Shown piece after piece: positions 1 to 5,677 of a stretch of 32,890 nt of DNA; position 1 is the stretch's first letter; every line of letters starts with the position of its first letter. The notes under the pieces were generated by a model. That model was given only the letters and a program-made list of their open reading frames with translations. It did not search any database and was not told the origin of the DNA. Source of the stretch: a virus; the IMG/VR virus record IMGVR_UViG_3300037493_001706, positions 1 through 32,890 of that record; one strand, written 5' to 3'. The position numbers and the translations under genes are program-made.

Positions 1-41
1 CCGGCCACGATCCCGGCGTTGTTGCTAGGCATGACCATCAT
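1..41 (-). CDS. N-terminus of a gene cut by the left edge
   Basis: An ATG at 41-39 overlaps the TAA of queE as TAATG, with a GGAGG about nine bases upstream. The frame is open to the window edge and gives MMVMPSNNAGIVA. Tight coupling to queE suggests the product belongs to the same pathway. In phages that put 7-deazaguanines into DNA, the gene beside queC/queE is often dpdA, the DNA transglycosylase, and a short 'NN-G-V-G' stretch near the start is compatible with some such proteins from memory. Thirteen residues cannot establish this. The existence of the gene is well supported; its function is only a guess from position. Confidence 0.6.
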   Translation of the reverse strand, partial: MMVMPSNNAGIVA

Positions 42-637
42 TACTTGAACCCTCCAACCTTGTGCATCTGCATGGTGAGGCTCCACGGGTCGCCGACTTC
101 CTTCGCAAGATCGGCAGTGCTCGCAAGTGAGTGACCCCACAACGGGCAGAGGTAGTAGCACCAGAAGGAGGTAGATGCGACGAGTCGCTGCATCCGTTCT
201 CGGCTCAGGTCCCCCGTGTCGATAAGCACCAGTTCTTGCCCGAACGTCTGCTCAGGGATGTCCTGCTTCGGCGAGACGGTCAACCAGTCCCACTGAATCG
301 GGACGCGACGGATGCCGCTTGTCTGGAGGTGGACGTAGAGACCACGCTTGCGCGCTAGCTTCACCAGTTCTTGCAAGCCATCACCTTGATCGGTTGGTTC
401 GCCTCCAGTGATGTGAAGCCAGCCGCTTCGGCCAACACTTGCAAGAGCACGTTCCACGACTGCTTCGACCTCGACCTCAGCAGCACCGCGCCTCGTCAGC
501 GCATCTGGTTCATCGCACTCCTTGCGGATGGGGCATGAAGCAACGGAACACCCGGCGAAGCGTACGAAGTACTGCCTCGTGCCGATCAGGTGTCCGGTGC
601 CTTGGTAGCTCGTGAACTCATCGCGAACGAAGATCAT
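41..637 (-). CDS. queE: QueE-like 7-carboxy-7-deazaguanine synthase (radical SAM)
   Basis: The 198-residue product belongs to the radical SAM enzymes that turn CPH4 into 7-carboxy-7-deazaguanine, the step before QueC. Visible marks are three N-terminal cysteines (C30, C35, C41) for a 4Fe-4S cluster, the GGEP motif at 78-81 that contacts SAM, LQTSG at about 104-108 and a following SPK. The cysteine spacing C-x4-C-x5-C differs from the usual radical SAM CX3CX2C and from other QueE variants. The ATG at 637 overlaps the queC stop as ATGA and has a strong AAGGAGG site, so the start is secure. Pairing with queC argues for preQ0 synthesis. No queD or folE is seen, so CPH4 would have to come from the host or from genes outside the window. 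Confidence 0.85.
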   Translation of the reverse strand: MIFVRDEFTSYQGTGHLIGTRQYFVRFAGCSVASCPIRKECDEPDALTRRGAAEVEVEAVVERALASVGRSGWLHITGGEPTDQGDGLQELVKLARKRGLYVHLQTSGIRRVPIQWDWLTVSPKQDIPEQTFGQELVLIDTGDLSRERMQRLVASTSFWCYYLCPLWGHSLASTADLAKEVGDPWSLTMQMHKVGGFK

Positions 638-1185
638 ATTCCTGCCTCCTTCCTAGAAACGCATGGGCGACAGTTCCCGCACGGCTGGTCTCCGCCTTCG
701 TAGCACGACCAAGTGTCCTCGTATGGGACGTTACAACTGCGACCGATCTTGACCACCTGTCTCCTCGTCAGTTCAAGATATGGGGCGATCAGGGTGACTG
801 GCCGATCCCCAGCAAGCTCCATCACCTTCCTCGCAGCATCGACAAACTCTCGGCGGCAGTCTTGGAACGTGTCGAAGTCATCCTTGGTAGCGGCGAATCC
901 AACCGACCTCAAGTCGTAGCGGATCGCGTAGACGGTAGCGACCGACAGAAACACGAGGTTGCGAGCTGGAAAGACGTTGTGGAGCCCCGGTTCGCTCAAG
1001 AACGAGTGGACAGTGACAATATCCAGAGGCGTTCCCGTTCGCTCGCACAGTAGTTTTGCGTGCTCCAGTTCCTTCCTGTGCTTCTGACCGTAGTCGAAAG
1101 CAATGGCACGCGCGAACTGGACATTCCTATACTGGTAGAGCAGCGTTGCCGAGTCTGCTCCTCCGCTGACCATGATGAGCATCAT
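634..1185 (-). CDS. queC: QueC, 7-cyano-7-deazaguanine (preQ0) synthase
   Basis: QueC uses ATP and ammonia to convert 7-carboxy-7-deazaguanine to preQ0. The protein has the N-type PP-loop SGGADS at residues 7-12 and a C-terminal zinc site with C161, C169, C172 and C175 in the QueC arrangement C-Y-x-G-G...C-G-x-C-x-x-C. At 183 residues it is shorter than the roughly 220-230 of bacterial QueC, but both signature regions are present. The ATG at 1185 has GGAGG about ten bases upstream and lies three bases after the stop of the 92-residue gene. Its own stop overlaps queE. In phages this pair usually supplies preQ0 for DNA modification; supply of queuosine precursor for tRNA is the alternative. Confidence 0.9.
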   Translation of the reverse strand: MMLIMVSGGADSATLLYQYRNVQFARAIAFDYGQKHRKELEHAKLLCERTGTPLDIVTVHSFLSEPGLHNVFPARNLVFLSVATVYAIRYDLRSVGFAATKDDFDTFQDCRREFVDAARKVMELAGDRPVTLIAPYLELTRRQVVKIGRSCNVPYEDTWSCYEGGDQPCGNCRPCVSRKEAGI

Positions 1186-1188
1186 CTC

Positions 1189-1467
1189 TCAGTTCCTCCC
1201 GTAGATGGCTTGTGCCAGTTCTTCGATCTTAGACAGCATGGTTGCCATCTGTGCGCGTGTGGTGTCGATGCGTTCGCGGATCTCGATGATGCAGCGATGC
1301 ACGTTTGCCTCGCTCGACTTGGACGATAGGCCGTTGAACGTCACGGTCTTGGCGATGAGATCCATGTTGCCCTTGAGATCCTTGAGGGTCTTGGGATCAT
1401 GTACCCAGTTCTCGTTGACGGCGGCGACTATCTCTTGCGCCTGCTTGTTGAGTTCGTCTTCGCTCAT
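1189..1467 (-). CDS. Small helical protein of unknown function
   Basis: This 92-residue protein is not recognised. It is charged and predicted by eye to be almost wholly helical, with a C-terminal stretch (about 60-90) rich in Glu, Arg, Leu and Ile that could form a coiled coil. It has no signal peptide, membrane segment or cysteine pair. Its ATG at 1467 overlaps the MazG stop as ATGA and it ends three bases before queC, so it is co-translated between the pyrophosphohydrolase and the preQ0 genes. A regulatory or partner role in nucleotide modification is possible from position alone. Confidence 0.6.
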   Translation of the reverse strand: MSEDELNKQAQEIVAAVNENWVHDPKTLKDLKGNMDLIAKTVTFNGLSSKSSEANVHRCIIEIRERIDTTRAQMATMLSKIEELAQAIYGRN

Positions 1468-1793
1468 GCCCCATCCCCCTCCTCATGCCGCTGCCCGTGG
1501 AACCCGTTGGGGTAACGCTTGGCGAGCTTGTCCGCGTTGTGCTGTGCGATGTCTTCCAAGTGGAACCCCATCGTGTCGGCTACTGCGGTGAGATACCACA
1601 GCACATCTCCGAGTTCGTCCTTGATCTTGTCCAGATCCAGCGGCTTGCCGTGGAACAGGTGCTTCTTCACCGGCTCTGTCACTTCGCCGACTTCGCCAGC
1701 GAGTCCCATCAGGAAGTTGCACATCTGCTCGCGCCACGATGTTTTCATGTTCATCGTTCGCTGCACTGCTTCTTCGTAGTCTTGGAAGTTCAT
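1464..1793 (-). CDS. MazG-like nucleoside triphosphate pyrophosphohydrolase
   Basis: The 109-residue protein has the all-alpha NTP-PPase signature: E34 and E37 in GEVGEVTE and E60 and D63 in KDELGDVLWYL, the four acidic side chains that bind magnesium in MazG-type enzymes. The C-terminal KLAKRYPNGF is also typical of the single-domain phage forms. Such enzymes hydrolyse (d)NTPs to monophosphate and pyrophosphate, cleaning the pool of unwanted nucleotides. I chose the ATG at 1793, not an upstream in-frame start at 1826, because it forms an ATGA overlap with the preceding stop and has GGAG upstream. Position beside preQ0 genes is consistent with control of normal or modified nucleotides, but the substrate is not visible from sequence. 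Confidence 0.85.
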   Translation of the reverse strand: MNFQDYEEAVQRTMNMKTSWREQMCNFLMGLAGEVGEVTEPVKKHLFHGKPLDLDKIKDELGDVLWYLTAVADTMGFHLEDIAQHNADKLAKRYPNGFHGQRHEEGDGA

Positions 1794-2569
1794 GCGTCTT
1801 CGGTTTCTCCATCCATGCAGTCGCATGGGATCTGTGTTGATTCAGGAAACAGTTTGCCTTGGGCCTTGTCAGCTTTGACCAAGTTCTCCCACTTGTAGTT
1901 GCGACCAAGGCCAACAACCGTGTGCGCCACCGCGTTGCGTTCCAGTGCGATAGCCCTAGCGAACAGATCAGGGTGCTCTCGCTCCAACGCGAAGATCTCG
2001 CTCTTGCGCATCGCGGGGCAGAAGAAGCACGAAGACTTGCCGGGTGGTGGAAGCCCGACTCGCTTGATCGCGGCCACGCAATCCTCGCGATCCCAGTTCC
2101 ACTCCACTAGCGGGTATCGGTAGCGGTATCGCTTGTCCTCGGTCAGCACTGCACGGTGCCGCTCGCCAGCGTCGATACCGATGCACCGCTCGACCTTGCC
2201 GCCTTCCGCCCATACCGCCTTCGACTTCTCGTGCGCGGCGCAGAACTTGTCCATCGGGTATCGCTTCCACTTCTGGGAGCAGCCCTTGAACCCGTAGGCA
2301 AGCGAAGGAAGCTCCTTCCGCTTAAGGCTCATGTCCTCCAAGCTGCTGTATTGCGAGGTGTCAGCGTAGGTGACCACCTTGAACTCGCACGACGGCAGTT
2401 CCTTCGCCATCCAGTCGCGGAACGTATCCACGAACTTGTAGGTCTTTGGCTTCTCTGCGCCAGTGTCGGCAAACATAGTAAGGTCTGGTGGAGTTTGCTT
2501 CTCCATCAGACCGATCACCAAGGCGGCGCTGTTGACGCCACCTCCAAAGCTAACGACTCTGAAGTTCAC
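1790..2569 (-). CDS. PP-loop ATPase of the PAPS reductase/DndC-like family
   Basis: The 259-residue protein begins with a PP-loop (SFGGGVNS, residues 7-14), followed by FADTGAEKP and a conserved C97-S-x-K-W-K. C181 and C184 lie in SCFFCP. These are marks of the phosphoadenosine-phosphosulfate-reductase-like family that includes DndC, whose members adenylate a substrate and often hold an iron-sulfur cluster. It lacks the reductase features needed to call a true sulfate-assimilation enzyme. The GTG at 2569 overlaps the dnaC-like stop as GTGA. Such genes are common in phages and generally unassigned. Two PP-loop enzymes (this one and QueC) in one operon make a nucleic-acid modification role plausible, but that is inference. 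Confidence 0.8.
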   Translation of the reverse strand: MNFRVVSFGGGVNSAALVIGLMEKQTPPDLTMFADTGAEKPKTYKFVDTFRDWMAKELPSCEFKVVTYADTSQYSSLEDMSLKRKELPSLAYGFKGCSQKWKRYPMDKFCAAHEKSKAVWAEGGKVERCIGIDAGERHRAVLTEDKRYRYRYPLVEWNWDREDCVAAIKRVGLPPPGKSSCFFCPAMRKSEIFALEREHPDLFARAIALERNAVAHTVVGLGRNYKWENLVKADKAQGKLFPESTQIPCDCMDGETEDA

Positions 2570-3417
2570 TCCTCGTTCTCCTCTCTCTTGGTTTCGCGCT
2601 TGGCGTTGCGCTGACTGGCCCAGTTGAACTCAAATGCGCGACCGCCATTCTCGCGGATTCGATCTGTGAGAGCTTCGCCGATGAGTTTTTGGAACTCGGC
2701 CTTGCTCATGTTACTGATGAGAATCGTGGACTTGAACTCGTTGTATCGGCAGTTGAGCACATGGAACAACTGCTGCGTCGAGTAGGTGGTGTCCGAGTTG
2801 CGGCCCATCTCGTCGATCACGAGTAGGTCAGGCAGGATGAACACAGCGAGAGCCACGGTCTCGGTCTCGGTGGCGTTCGGGTTGTAGGTGGACTTCACCC
2901 GTGCCAGGAGGTCGATCGCGGTGGTGTATTTGCCGGTGCCGCCCTTCTCCAGAACGTGGCGCAGGATGCCGACCGCGAGGTGAGTCTTGCCGGTGCCGGG
3001 TGATCCCAGGAACACGGCAGACCGTCCACGTTCCAGGTTGTCCCCGATCGAGTTGCAGAAGTCGCGAGCCCAGTTCCAGATGAGGTTCTGGGCGTCCATC
3101 CCGTGCTGCCAGTTCCACATGCTCGACTCGGTGTAGCGAGCCGGGATGGTGGCGTCCGCCATGGCGGCGCTGATGGCGAGATCCTTGCTCGACCGCCCTT
3201 CACGGACGCGAGCGTGCGTCTCGTCCGCCTCCTGCTGCCAGATGGCATCGCACTTCGGGCAGTTCGCCCGGTGCGGCTTCAAGATCCAGTGCTTGGGGTT
3301 GACCTTCTTGATCCGGTCCACCGTCTCGGACTTGTGGACCCAAACGTCCGCGCTGAACTGGCCGTGGTCGGGACAAGTTCCCGACTCGCGTGCTACAACT
3401 TCGAATGTTCCTTGCAT
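2566..3417 (-). CDS. DnaC-like helicase loader (AAA+ ATPase)
   Basis: The 283-residue protein has an N-terminal cysteine/histidine module (C15, H18, C53, C56) and a C-terminal AAA+ domain. The latter shows Walker A GSPGTGKT (138-145), Walker B LLVIDEMG (198-205), a sensor-1 Asn in LISNM (about 236) and an arginine-finger-like DRIREN (252-257). DnaC proteins load the replicative helicase onto the origin. The zinc-binding N-terminus fits phage loaders rather than IstB, and no transposase is nearby. It lies directly downstream of the O-like initiator, the same order as lambda O-P. A 78-base untranslated spacer separates the two genes, the longest in this operon. The ATG at 3417 has GAGAGG upstream. 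Confidence 0.88.
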   Translation of the reverse strand: MQGTFEVVARESGTCPDHGQFSADVWVHKSETVDRIKKVNPKHWILKPHRANCPKCDAIWQQEADETHARVREGRSSKDLAISAAMADATIPARYTESSMWNWQHGMDAQNLIWNWARDFCNSIGDNLERGRSAVFLGSPGTGKTHLAVGILRHVLEKGGTGKYTTAIDLLARVKSTYNPNATETETVALAVFILPDLLVIDEMGRNSDTTYSTQQLFHVLNCRYNEFKSTILISNMSKAEFQKLIGEALTDRIRENGGRAFEFNWASQRNAKRETKREENEE

Positions 3418-3455
3418 CGCTATACGCCTCTCTGTTGCGTTATCTCGGTTCCAGG

Positions 3456-3479
3456 CTCTGGACGGTCAACCGACCAGAG
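3456..3479. other. Stem-loop in the spacer between initiator and helicase loader
   Basis: CTCTGG at 3456-3461 pairs with CCAGAG at 3474-3479, and a second inner pairing GGT/ACC lies within the loop. It sits in the only sizeable gap (3418-3495) of an operon whose genes otherwise overlap. There is no U-tract on either strand, so it is not a canonical terminator. An RNA processing site, an attenuator or an operator are all possible. Confidence 0.4.
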
Positions 3480-3495
3480 ATCGTCGATTCTAGGG

Positions 3496-4350
3496 CTATC
3501 CACGGCCTCCCACGGACAAGGGAAAGCCCCATTCATCACACGGGAGGTCAGGATCGGTGCTAAACTCGATCCGGCCAGCCTTCTGTTCTTCCCTCACCCA
3601 GTCTGCCTTGAAGCTCTGCCAACCACGGGTGACGCACTCGGTCAGCGCGCGGTCCAGTTTCCACCCCGCCTTCGTGGCTTCCTTGCGGATGCCAGCGAGC
3701 ACGGTCGCGGTGACGGGCGCACGCTTCGCCTTCCGGTGAGCGAGGAAGTCTTGCCACACCTGTTCAGCCACTTCGTCTGGCCGCTCAACAGCAGCGCCGC
3801 GCTTGACGCGGCGGGTAGTATCCTTGTCGGATGCCTTAGCGTGTACAGGAGACTCTGAGAGAACGGATGTACTACTCTTTGCTTCTGCCTCTGCTTGGGC
3901 AGACAAAAGTGGAATGTCCGGGACAGTCCGGGACATTCGGGACATTTCGCGGGACATCCGCTTGCGCTCGCGTTCGTAGGAACGACGGGACTCCTCGTCA
4001 CGCATGTTCCTGAAGCGGCTGTAGTTAAGGATGTTCCAGCCACGGTCAGCCACCTCGATTCTCCGACCTTCGTGTTCCTTGCTTCGGCTGTTCTCGTCGG
4101 GCGCAAGGAACTTGTCGATGGCGGTTCTGGCGGCTTCGACAGGGACACCAGCGAGGCGCGCGAGACCGATGACGCTCGCGCCGACGTAGCCATCGCGGTT
4201 GGTCATAGCCAGCATGGTGATCCACACGATTCGCACCTGATCGCTCTCGGACCAGATGGACGAGCAGAGGATGCTACTGAACAGCTTGGTGAAGGATTCG
4301 CTCAAGGTGTCCCGGACATTACGGGACATGTCCCGGACATCAAGGGACAT
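3496..4350 (-). CDS. Lambda O-like replication initiator
   Basis: The 284-residue protein resembles phage replication initiators. An N-terminal winged-helix segment (about 35-115) includes the WITMLAMTNRDGYV and GLARLAGV motifs seen in replisome-organiser and O-type proteins. A charged linker follows (about 118-200), then a C-terminal helical domain (about 200-265) rich in basic residues and Trp. It precedes a DnaC-like loader, as lambda O precedes P. The gene itself contains two clusters of GGGACAT repeats, like the iterons inside lambda O. The first cluster encodes the repeated heptads MSLDVRD and MSRNVRD at the N-terminus. The start at 4350 has no clear ribosome site, so initiation at the second Met (4329) is possible. 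A DnaT/DnaD-like label would also fit. Confidence 0.75.
   Translation of the reverse strand: MSLDVRDMSRNVRDTLSESFTKLFSSILCSSIWSESDQVRIVWITMLAMTNRDGYVGASVIGLARLAGVPVEAARTAIDKFLAPDENSRSKEHEGRRIEVADRGWNILNYSRFRNMRDEESRRSYERERKRMSREMSRMSRTVPDIPLLSAQAEAEAKSSTSVLSESPVHAKASDKDTTRRVKRGAAVERPDEVAEQVWQDFLAHRKAKRAPVTATVLAGIRKEATKAGWKLDRALTECVTRGWQSFKADWVREEQKAGRIEFSTDPDLPCDEWGFPLSVGGRG
3913..3957. repeat. Cluster of CGGGACA direct repeats (iteron-like), copy 2
   Basis: CGGGACA occurs four times, starting at 3919, 3929, 3938 and 3950, so at roughly one helical turn. An inverted copy (AATGTCC) lies at 3913-3919. The cluster is inside the initiator gene and encodes the MSREMSRMSRTVPD segment. In lambda-type phages the initiator binds iterons within its own gene, which is the origin. 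This cluster and the one at 4308-4352 are the best origin candidates in the window. Confidence 0.6.
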
Positions 4351-4352
4351 GT
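4308..4352. repeat. 21-bp tandem repeat with GGACAT every 10-11 bp (iteron-like), copy 1
   Basis: A 21-bp unit occurs twice in tandem (4308-4328 and 4329-4349) with two mismatches. Each unit starts with the near-palindrome TGTCCCGGACAT. GGACAT therefore recurs at 4314, 4324, 4335 and 4345, in phase with the DNA helix. The repeat overlaps the first codons of the initiator gene, so a protein bound here would cover both the candidate origin and the gene start. That would allow autoregulation as well as origin recognition. Confidence 0.65.
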
Positions 4353-4366
4353 GAGAAAAATCTCAC
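4351..4366. promoter_or_regulatory. Perfect 6-bp inverted repeat just upstream of the initiator start
   Basis: GTGAGA (4351-4356) and TCTCAC (4361-4366) flank four A residues and abut the initiator ATG. In the mRNA it would be a small hairpin with a U4 loop covering the ribosome-binding region, which otherwise lacks a clear Shine-Dalgarno. It could tune initiator translation or be a protein-binding site. Too short to be a terminator. Confidence 0.4.
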
Positions 4367-4563
4367 CCGCGCATCACGCTTTTCTCACGCTCCAGTCGAG
4401 CGTGGAGTTCTTGCCGACGCGATAGATCCTCGCGCCTCTCACAAGTCGCGCAGCGCGCGGTCCTCGTGTTGCGAACTCGGTAGCCACAGGTGTAGCACTT
4501 CGACCCTGCGTAGACGGGCTCGCCGCGTTCTAGGGCGGTACGGCGGAGGTCAGATTGGCCCAT
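4363..4563 (-). CDS. Small zinc-ribbon protein (paralogue A)
   Basis: The 66-residue protein has a four-cysteine zinc ribbon, C23-x2-C26 and C38-x2-C41, inside a pattern A-x3-G-x3-YAG-x2-C-x2-CG-x3-R...C-x2-C that is shared with the gene at 4828-5028. Similar 'GxxCxxCG...CxxC' ribbons occur in many phage proteins and at the N-terminus of some HNH endonucleases; no HNH motif is present here. Basic residues flank the ribbon, so nucleic-acid binding is likely. It overlaps the preceding gene by 14 bases and ends inside the inverted repeat upstream of the initiator. Function unknown. Confidence 0.65.
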   Translation of the reverse strand: MGQSDLRRTALERGEPVYAGSKCYTCGYRVRNTRTARCATCERREDLSRRQELHARLEREKSVMRG

Positions 4564-4831
4564 CGAGAAGGTATGGAATGGGACCAGATGGAACGTAGCG
4601 CGGTGCCAAACCCGTTGGATCGTTGCCGTAGAACACCAGATTGATGTCGGCTTCGCTCATGCGGATGCTGTTCAGGTAGCGATCGGGGTTCGCGCGGATC
4701 TTCGCATCCAACTCGGCACGAATCCGTTCGCGCTCCTCGCGAATGCGTCTGTTGCGACGGATCGTCTTCTCGCGACGGCGATCCTTCATCGTCATGCGGT
4801 GGACGATGGCACGTAGGTGGCGTGAGTTCAT
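4550..4831 (-). CDS. Small basic protein of unknown function
   Basis: The 93-residue product has a very basic, arginine-rich helical N-terminal half (about 1-50) and a C-terminal half ending in proline- and glycine-containing turns. It is not recognised. Its ATG at 4831 overlaps the stop of the zinc-ribbon gene as ATGA. It separates the two paralogous zinc-ribbon genes, so those are not a simple tandem duplication. The charge suggests binding to nucleic acid. Confidence 0.55.
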   Translation of the reverse strand: MNSRHLRAIVHRMTMKDRRREKTIRRNRRIREERERIRAELDAKIRANPDRYLNSIRMSEADINLVFYGNDPTGLAPRYVPSGPIPYLLDGPI

Positions 4832-5028
4832 TCCGACCTCGCCTTCTCCAGCAGCGCCCTGATCTTCGCGGTCTTACTCGCGTAGGTCGCCTTCGCCTTC
4901 TCACGCGCACACGCAGCGCACTTGTCGGTAAGCGTGTAGCGCCGCACGGTGCCGCACGCGGAGCACGCATCGCCTGCGTAGGTCTTGTCGCCGCGCTTGG
5001 CGGCTTCGGTTCGCTCGTCCTTTGTCAT
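4828..5028 (-). CDS. Small zinc-ribbon protein (paralogue B)
   Basis: This 66-residue protein has the same length and plan as the product of 4363-4563: a YAG-x2-C-x2-CG stretch with C22 and C25, then C37-x2-C40, followed by a basic helical tail. The two sequences match at most motif positions but differ between them, so they are diverged paralogues. The ATG at 5028 overlaps the previous stop as ATGA. Function unknown; likely a DNA- or RNA-binding accessory protein of the replication operon. Confidence 0.65.
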   Translation of the reverse strand: MTKDERTEAAKRGDKTYAGDACSACGTVRRYTLTDKCAACAREKAKATYASKTAKIRALLEKARSE

Positions 5029-5288
5029 TCTCTATCCCACATGCTCTTGAAGTTTGGCCGCATCCACGGCGGCAGGTTCTCTTGTTCGATCTGCCGCTCC
5101 ATGCGGCGAATCCTTCGGTTGCTGTCGATGCTCTGCTCGACCTCGCCCGTGTGCTCGCGCGACACGCGGCTGTGAATGCATGGGCGGCAGATGCTGTGCT
5201 CGCGACCGGGTGATGCCATGAACGGTTGCCCGCACTCGTCGCACTTCATCTCGACGCGGTGTCCTCCGGTCCATTTGCGCTTGGTCAC
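5025..5288 (-). CDS. Third small zinc-finger protein
   Basis: From the GTG at 5288 the product is 87 residues, with a zinc-finger-like CDECGQPF...CRPC (two CxxC pairs about 19 residues apart) and a charged helical C-terminus. I prefer the GTG at 5288 because it overlaps the TGA of the upstream mini-ORF as GTGA, the rule in this operon. An in-frame GTG at 5300 would add four residues. AGGAG lies only three bases before 5288, so translation probably depends on coupling. The finger differs from the YAG-type ribbons downstream. Function unknown. Confidence 0.6.
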   Translation of the reverse strand: MTKRKWTGGHRVEMKCDECGQPFMASPGREHSICRPCIHSRVSREHTGEVEQSIDSNRRIRRMERQIEQENLPPWMRPNFKSMWDRE

Positions 5289-5344
5289 AGGCTCCTCCAC
5301 ATCATGGCATCCCAGAAGTGCAGCGTGATCTGCGTCTCGGTCAT
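5285..5344 (-). CDS. 19-residue mini-ORF bridging two genes
   Basis: An ATG at 5344 overlaps the stop of the 55-residue gene as ATGA. After 19 codons (start MTETQITLHFWDAMM) the ORF ends in a TGA that overlaps the GTG at 5288 as GTGA. Both junctions follow the overlap pattern of the real genes around it, and GGAG lies about ten bases upstream. It may encode a micropeptide or simply relay ribosomes across the gap. Too short to judge by composition. Confidence 0.45.
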   Translation of the reverse strand: MTETQITLHFWDAMMWRSL

Positions 5345-5508
5345 GGTTCGATATTCTCCAGTTTGCTCAGAGCATGGGTGACAGCAGCATGAGGTGAATC
5401 GTCATCCTCCGCCGCCTCCCACAACTTAAGCAGCGCAAGCAGCACCGGGCGCAGATGCCATCGCGGGTCTGCGTGGTCAAGAATGGTGCGTAGGTCTGAT
5501 GGTTTCAT
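5341..5508 (-). CDS. 55-residue protein of unknown function
   Basis: The product is a small helical protein with a Leu-rich central helix (about residues 18-32) and an acidic segment after it. I take the ATG at 5508 because GGAG sits at good spacing upstream and the ATG overlaps the preceding 21-residue mini-ORF. A longer in-frame start at 5607 would run across the TM mini-gene and has an Arg-rich shadow-like sequence. Not recognised. Confidence 0.55.
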   Translation of the reverse strand: MKPSDLRTILDHADPRWHLRPVLLALLKLWEAAEDDDSPHAAVTHALSKLENIEP

Positions 5509-5570
5509 GGCAACTCCGTCTCGCGGATCAACGCGATGGCGCGGGTGATGGCTTCTTCGTCTGGGATCAT
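5505..5570 (-). CDS. 21-residue mini-ORF
   Basis: An ATG at 5570 shares its A with the TGA of the upstream membrane mini-gene (TGATG), and its own TGA overlaps the ATG at 5508 (ATGA). It encodes an amphipathic, acidic helix-like peptide (start MIPDEEAITRAIALI). As with the 19-residue ORF, perfect fitting at both ends is the main evidence that it is translated. Function unknown. Confidence 0.45.
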   Translation of the reverse strand: MIPDEEAITRAIALIRETELP

Positions 5571-5677
5571 CAGTCACGCCTCCGACGATGGAACAGGAAC
5601 TCGGCAAGGAGATTCCCTATCACGAGCCCGCCAGCGCCGCAGAGCATCGTGAAGAACAGTCCCTCGATGTCGCTCAC
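5570..5677 (-). CDS. 35-residue single-pass membrane protein
   Basis: The GTG at 5677 overlaps the stop of the 83-residue gene as GTGA and has AAGGAG eight bases upstream. The peptide begins MSDIEGLFFTMLCG and has one hydrophobic segment at about residues 7-29, rich in Leu, Gly and Phe. It ends in a strongly basic HRRRRD tail. The positive tail predicts a cytoplasmic C-terminus and a periplasmic N-terminus. Its location in an early replication operon is not typical of a holin. It could be an inhibitor, an exclusion protein or a membrane anchor. Confidence 0.6.
   Translation of the reverse strand: MSDIEGLFFTMLCGAGGLVIGNLLAEFLFHRRRRD

Noticed and set aside
2566-3417. IstB-type transposition helper
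   Set aside because: The AAA+ domain could fit IstB, but there is no IstA transposase or terminal repeat, and the zinc-binding N-terminus and O-like neighbour fit a DnaC-like loader.
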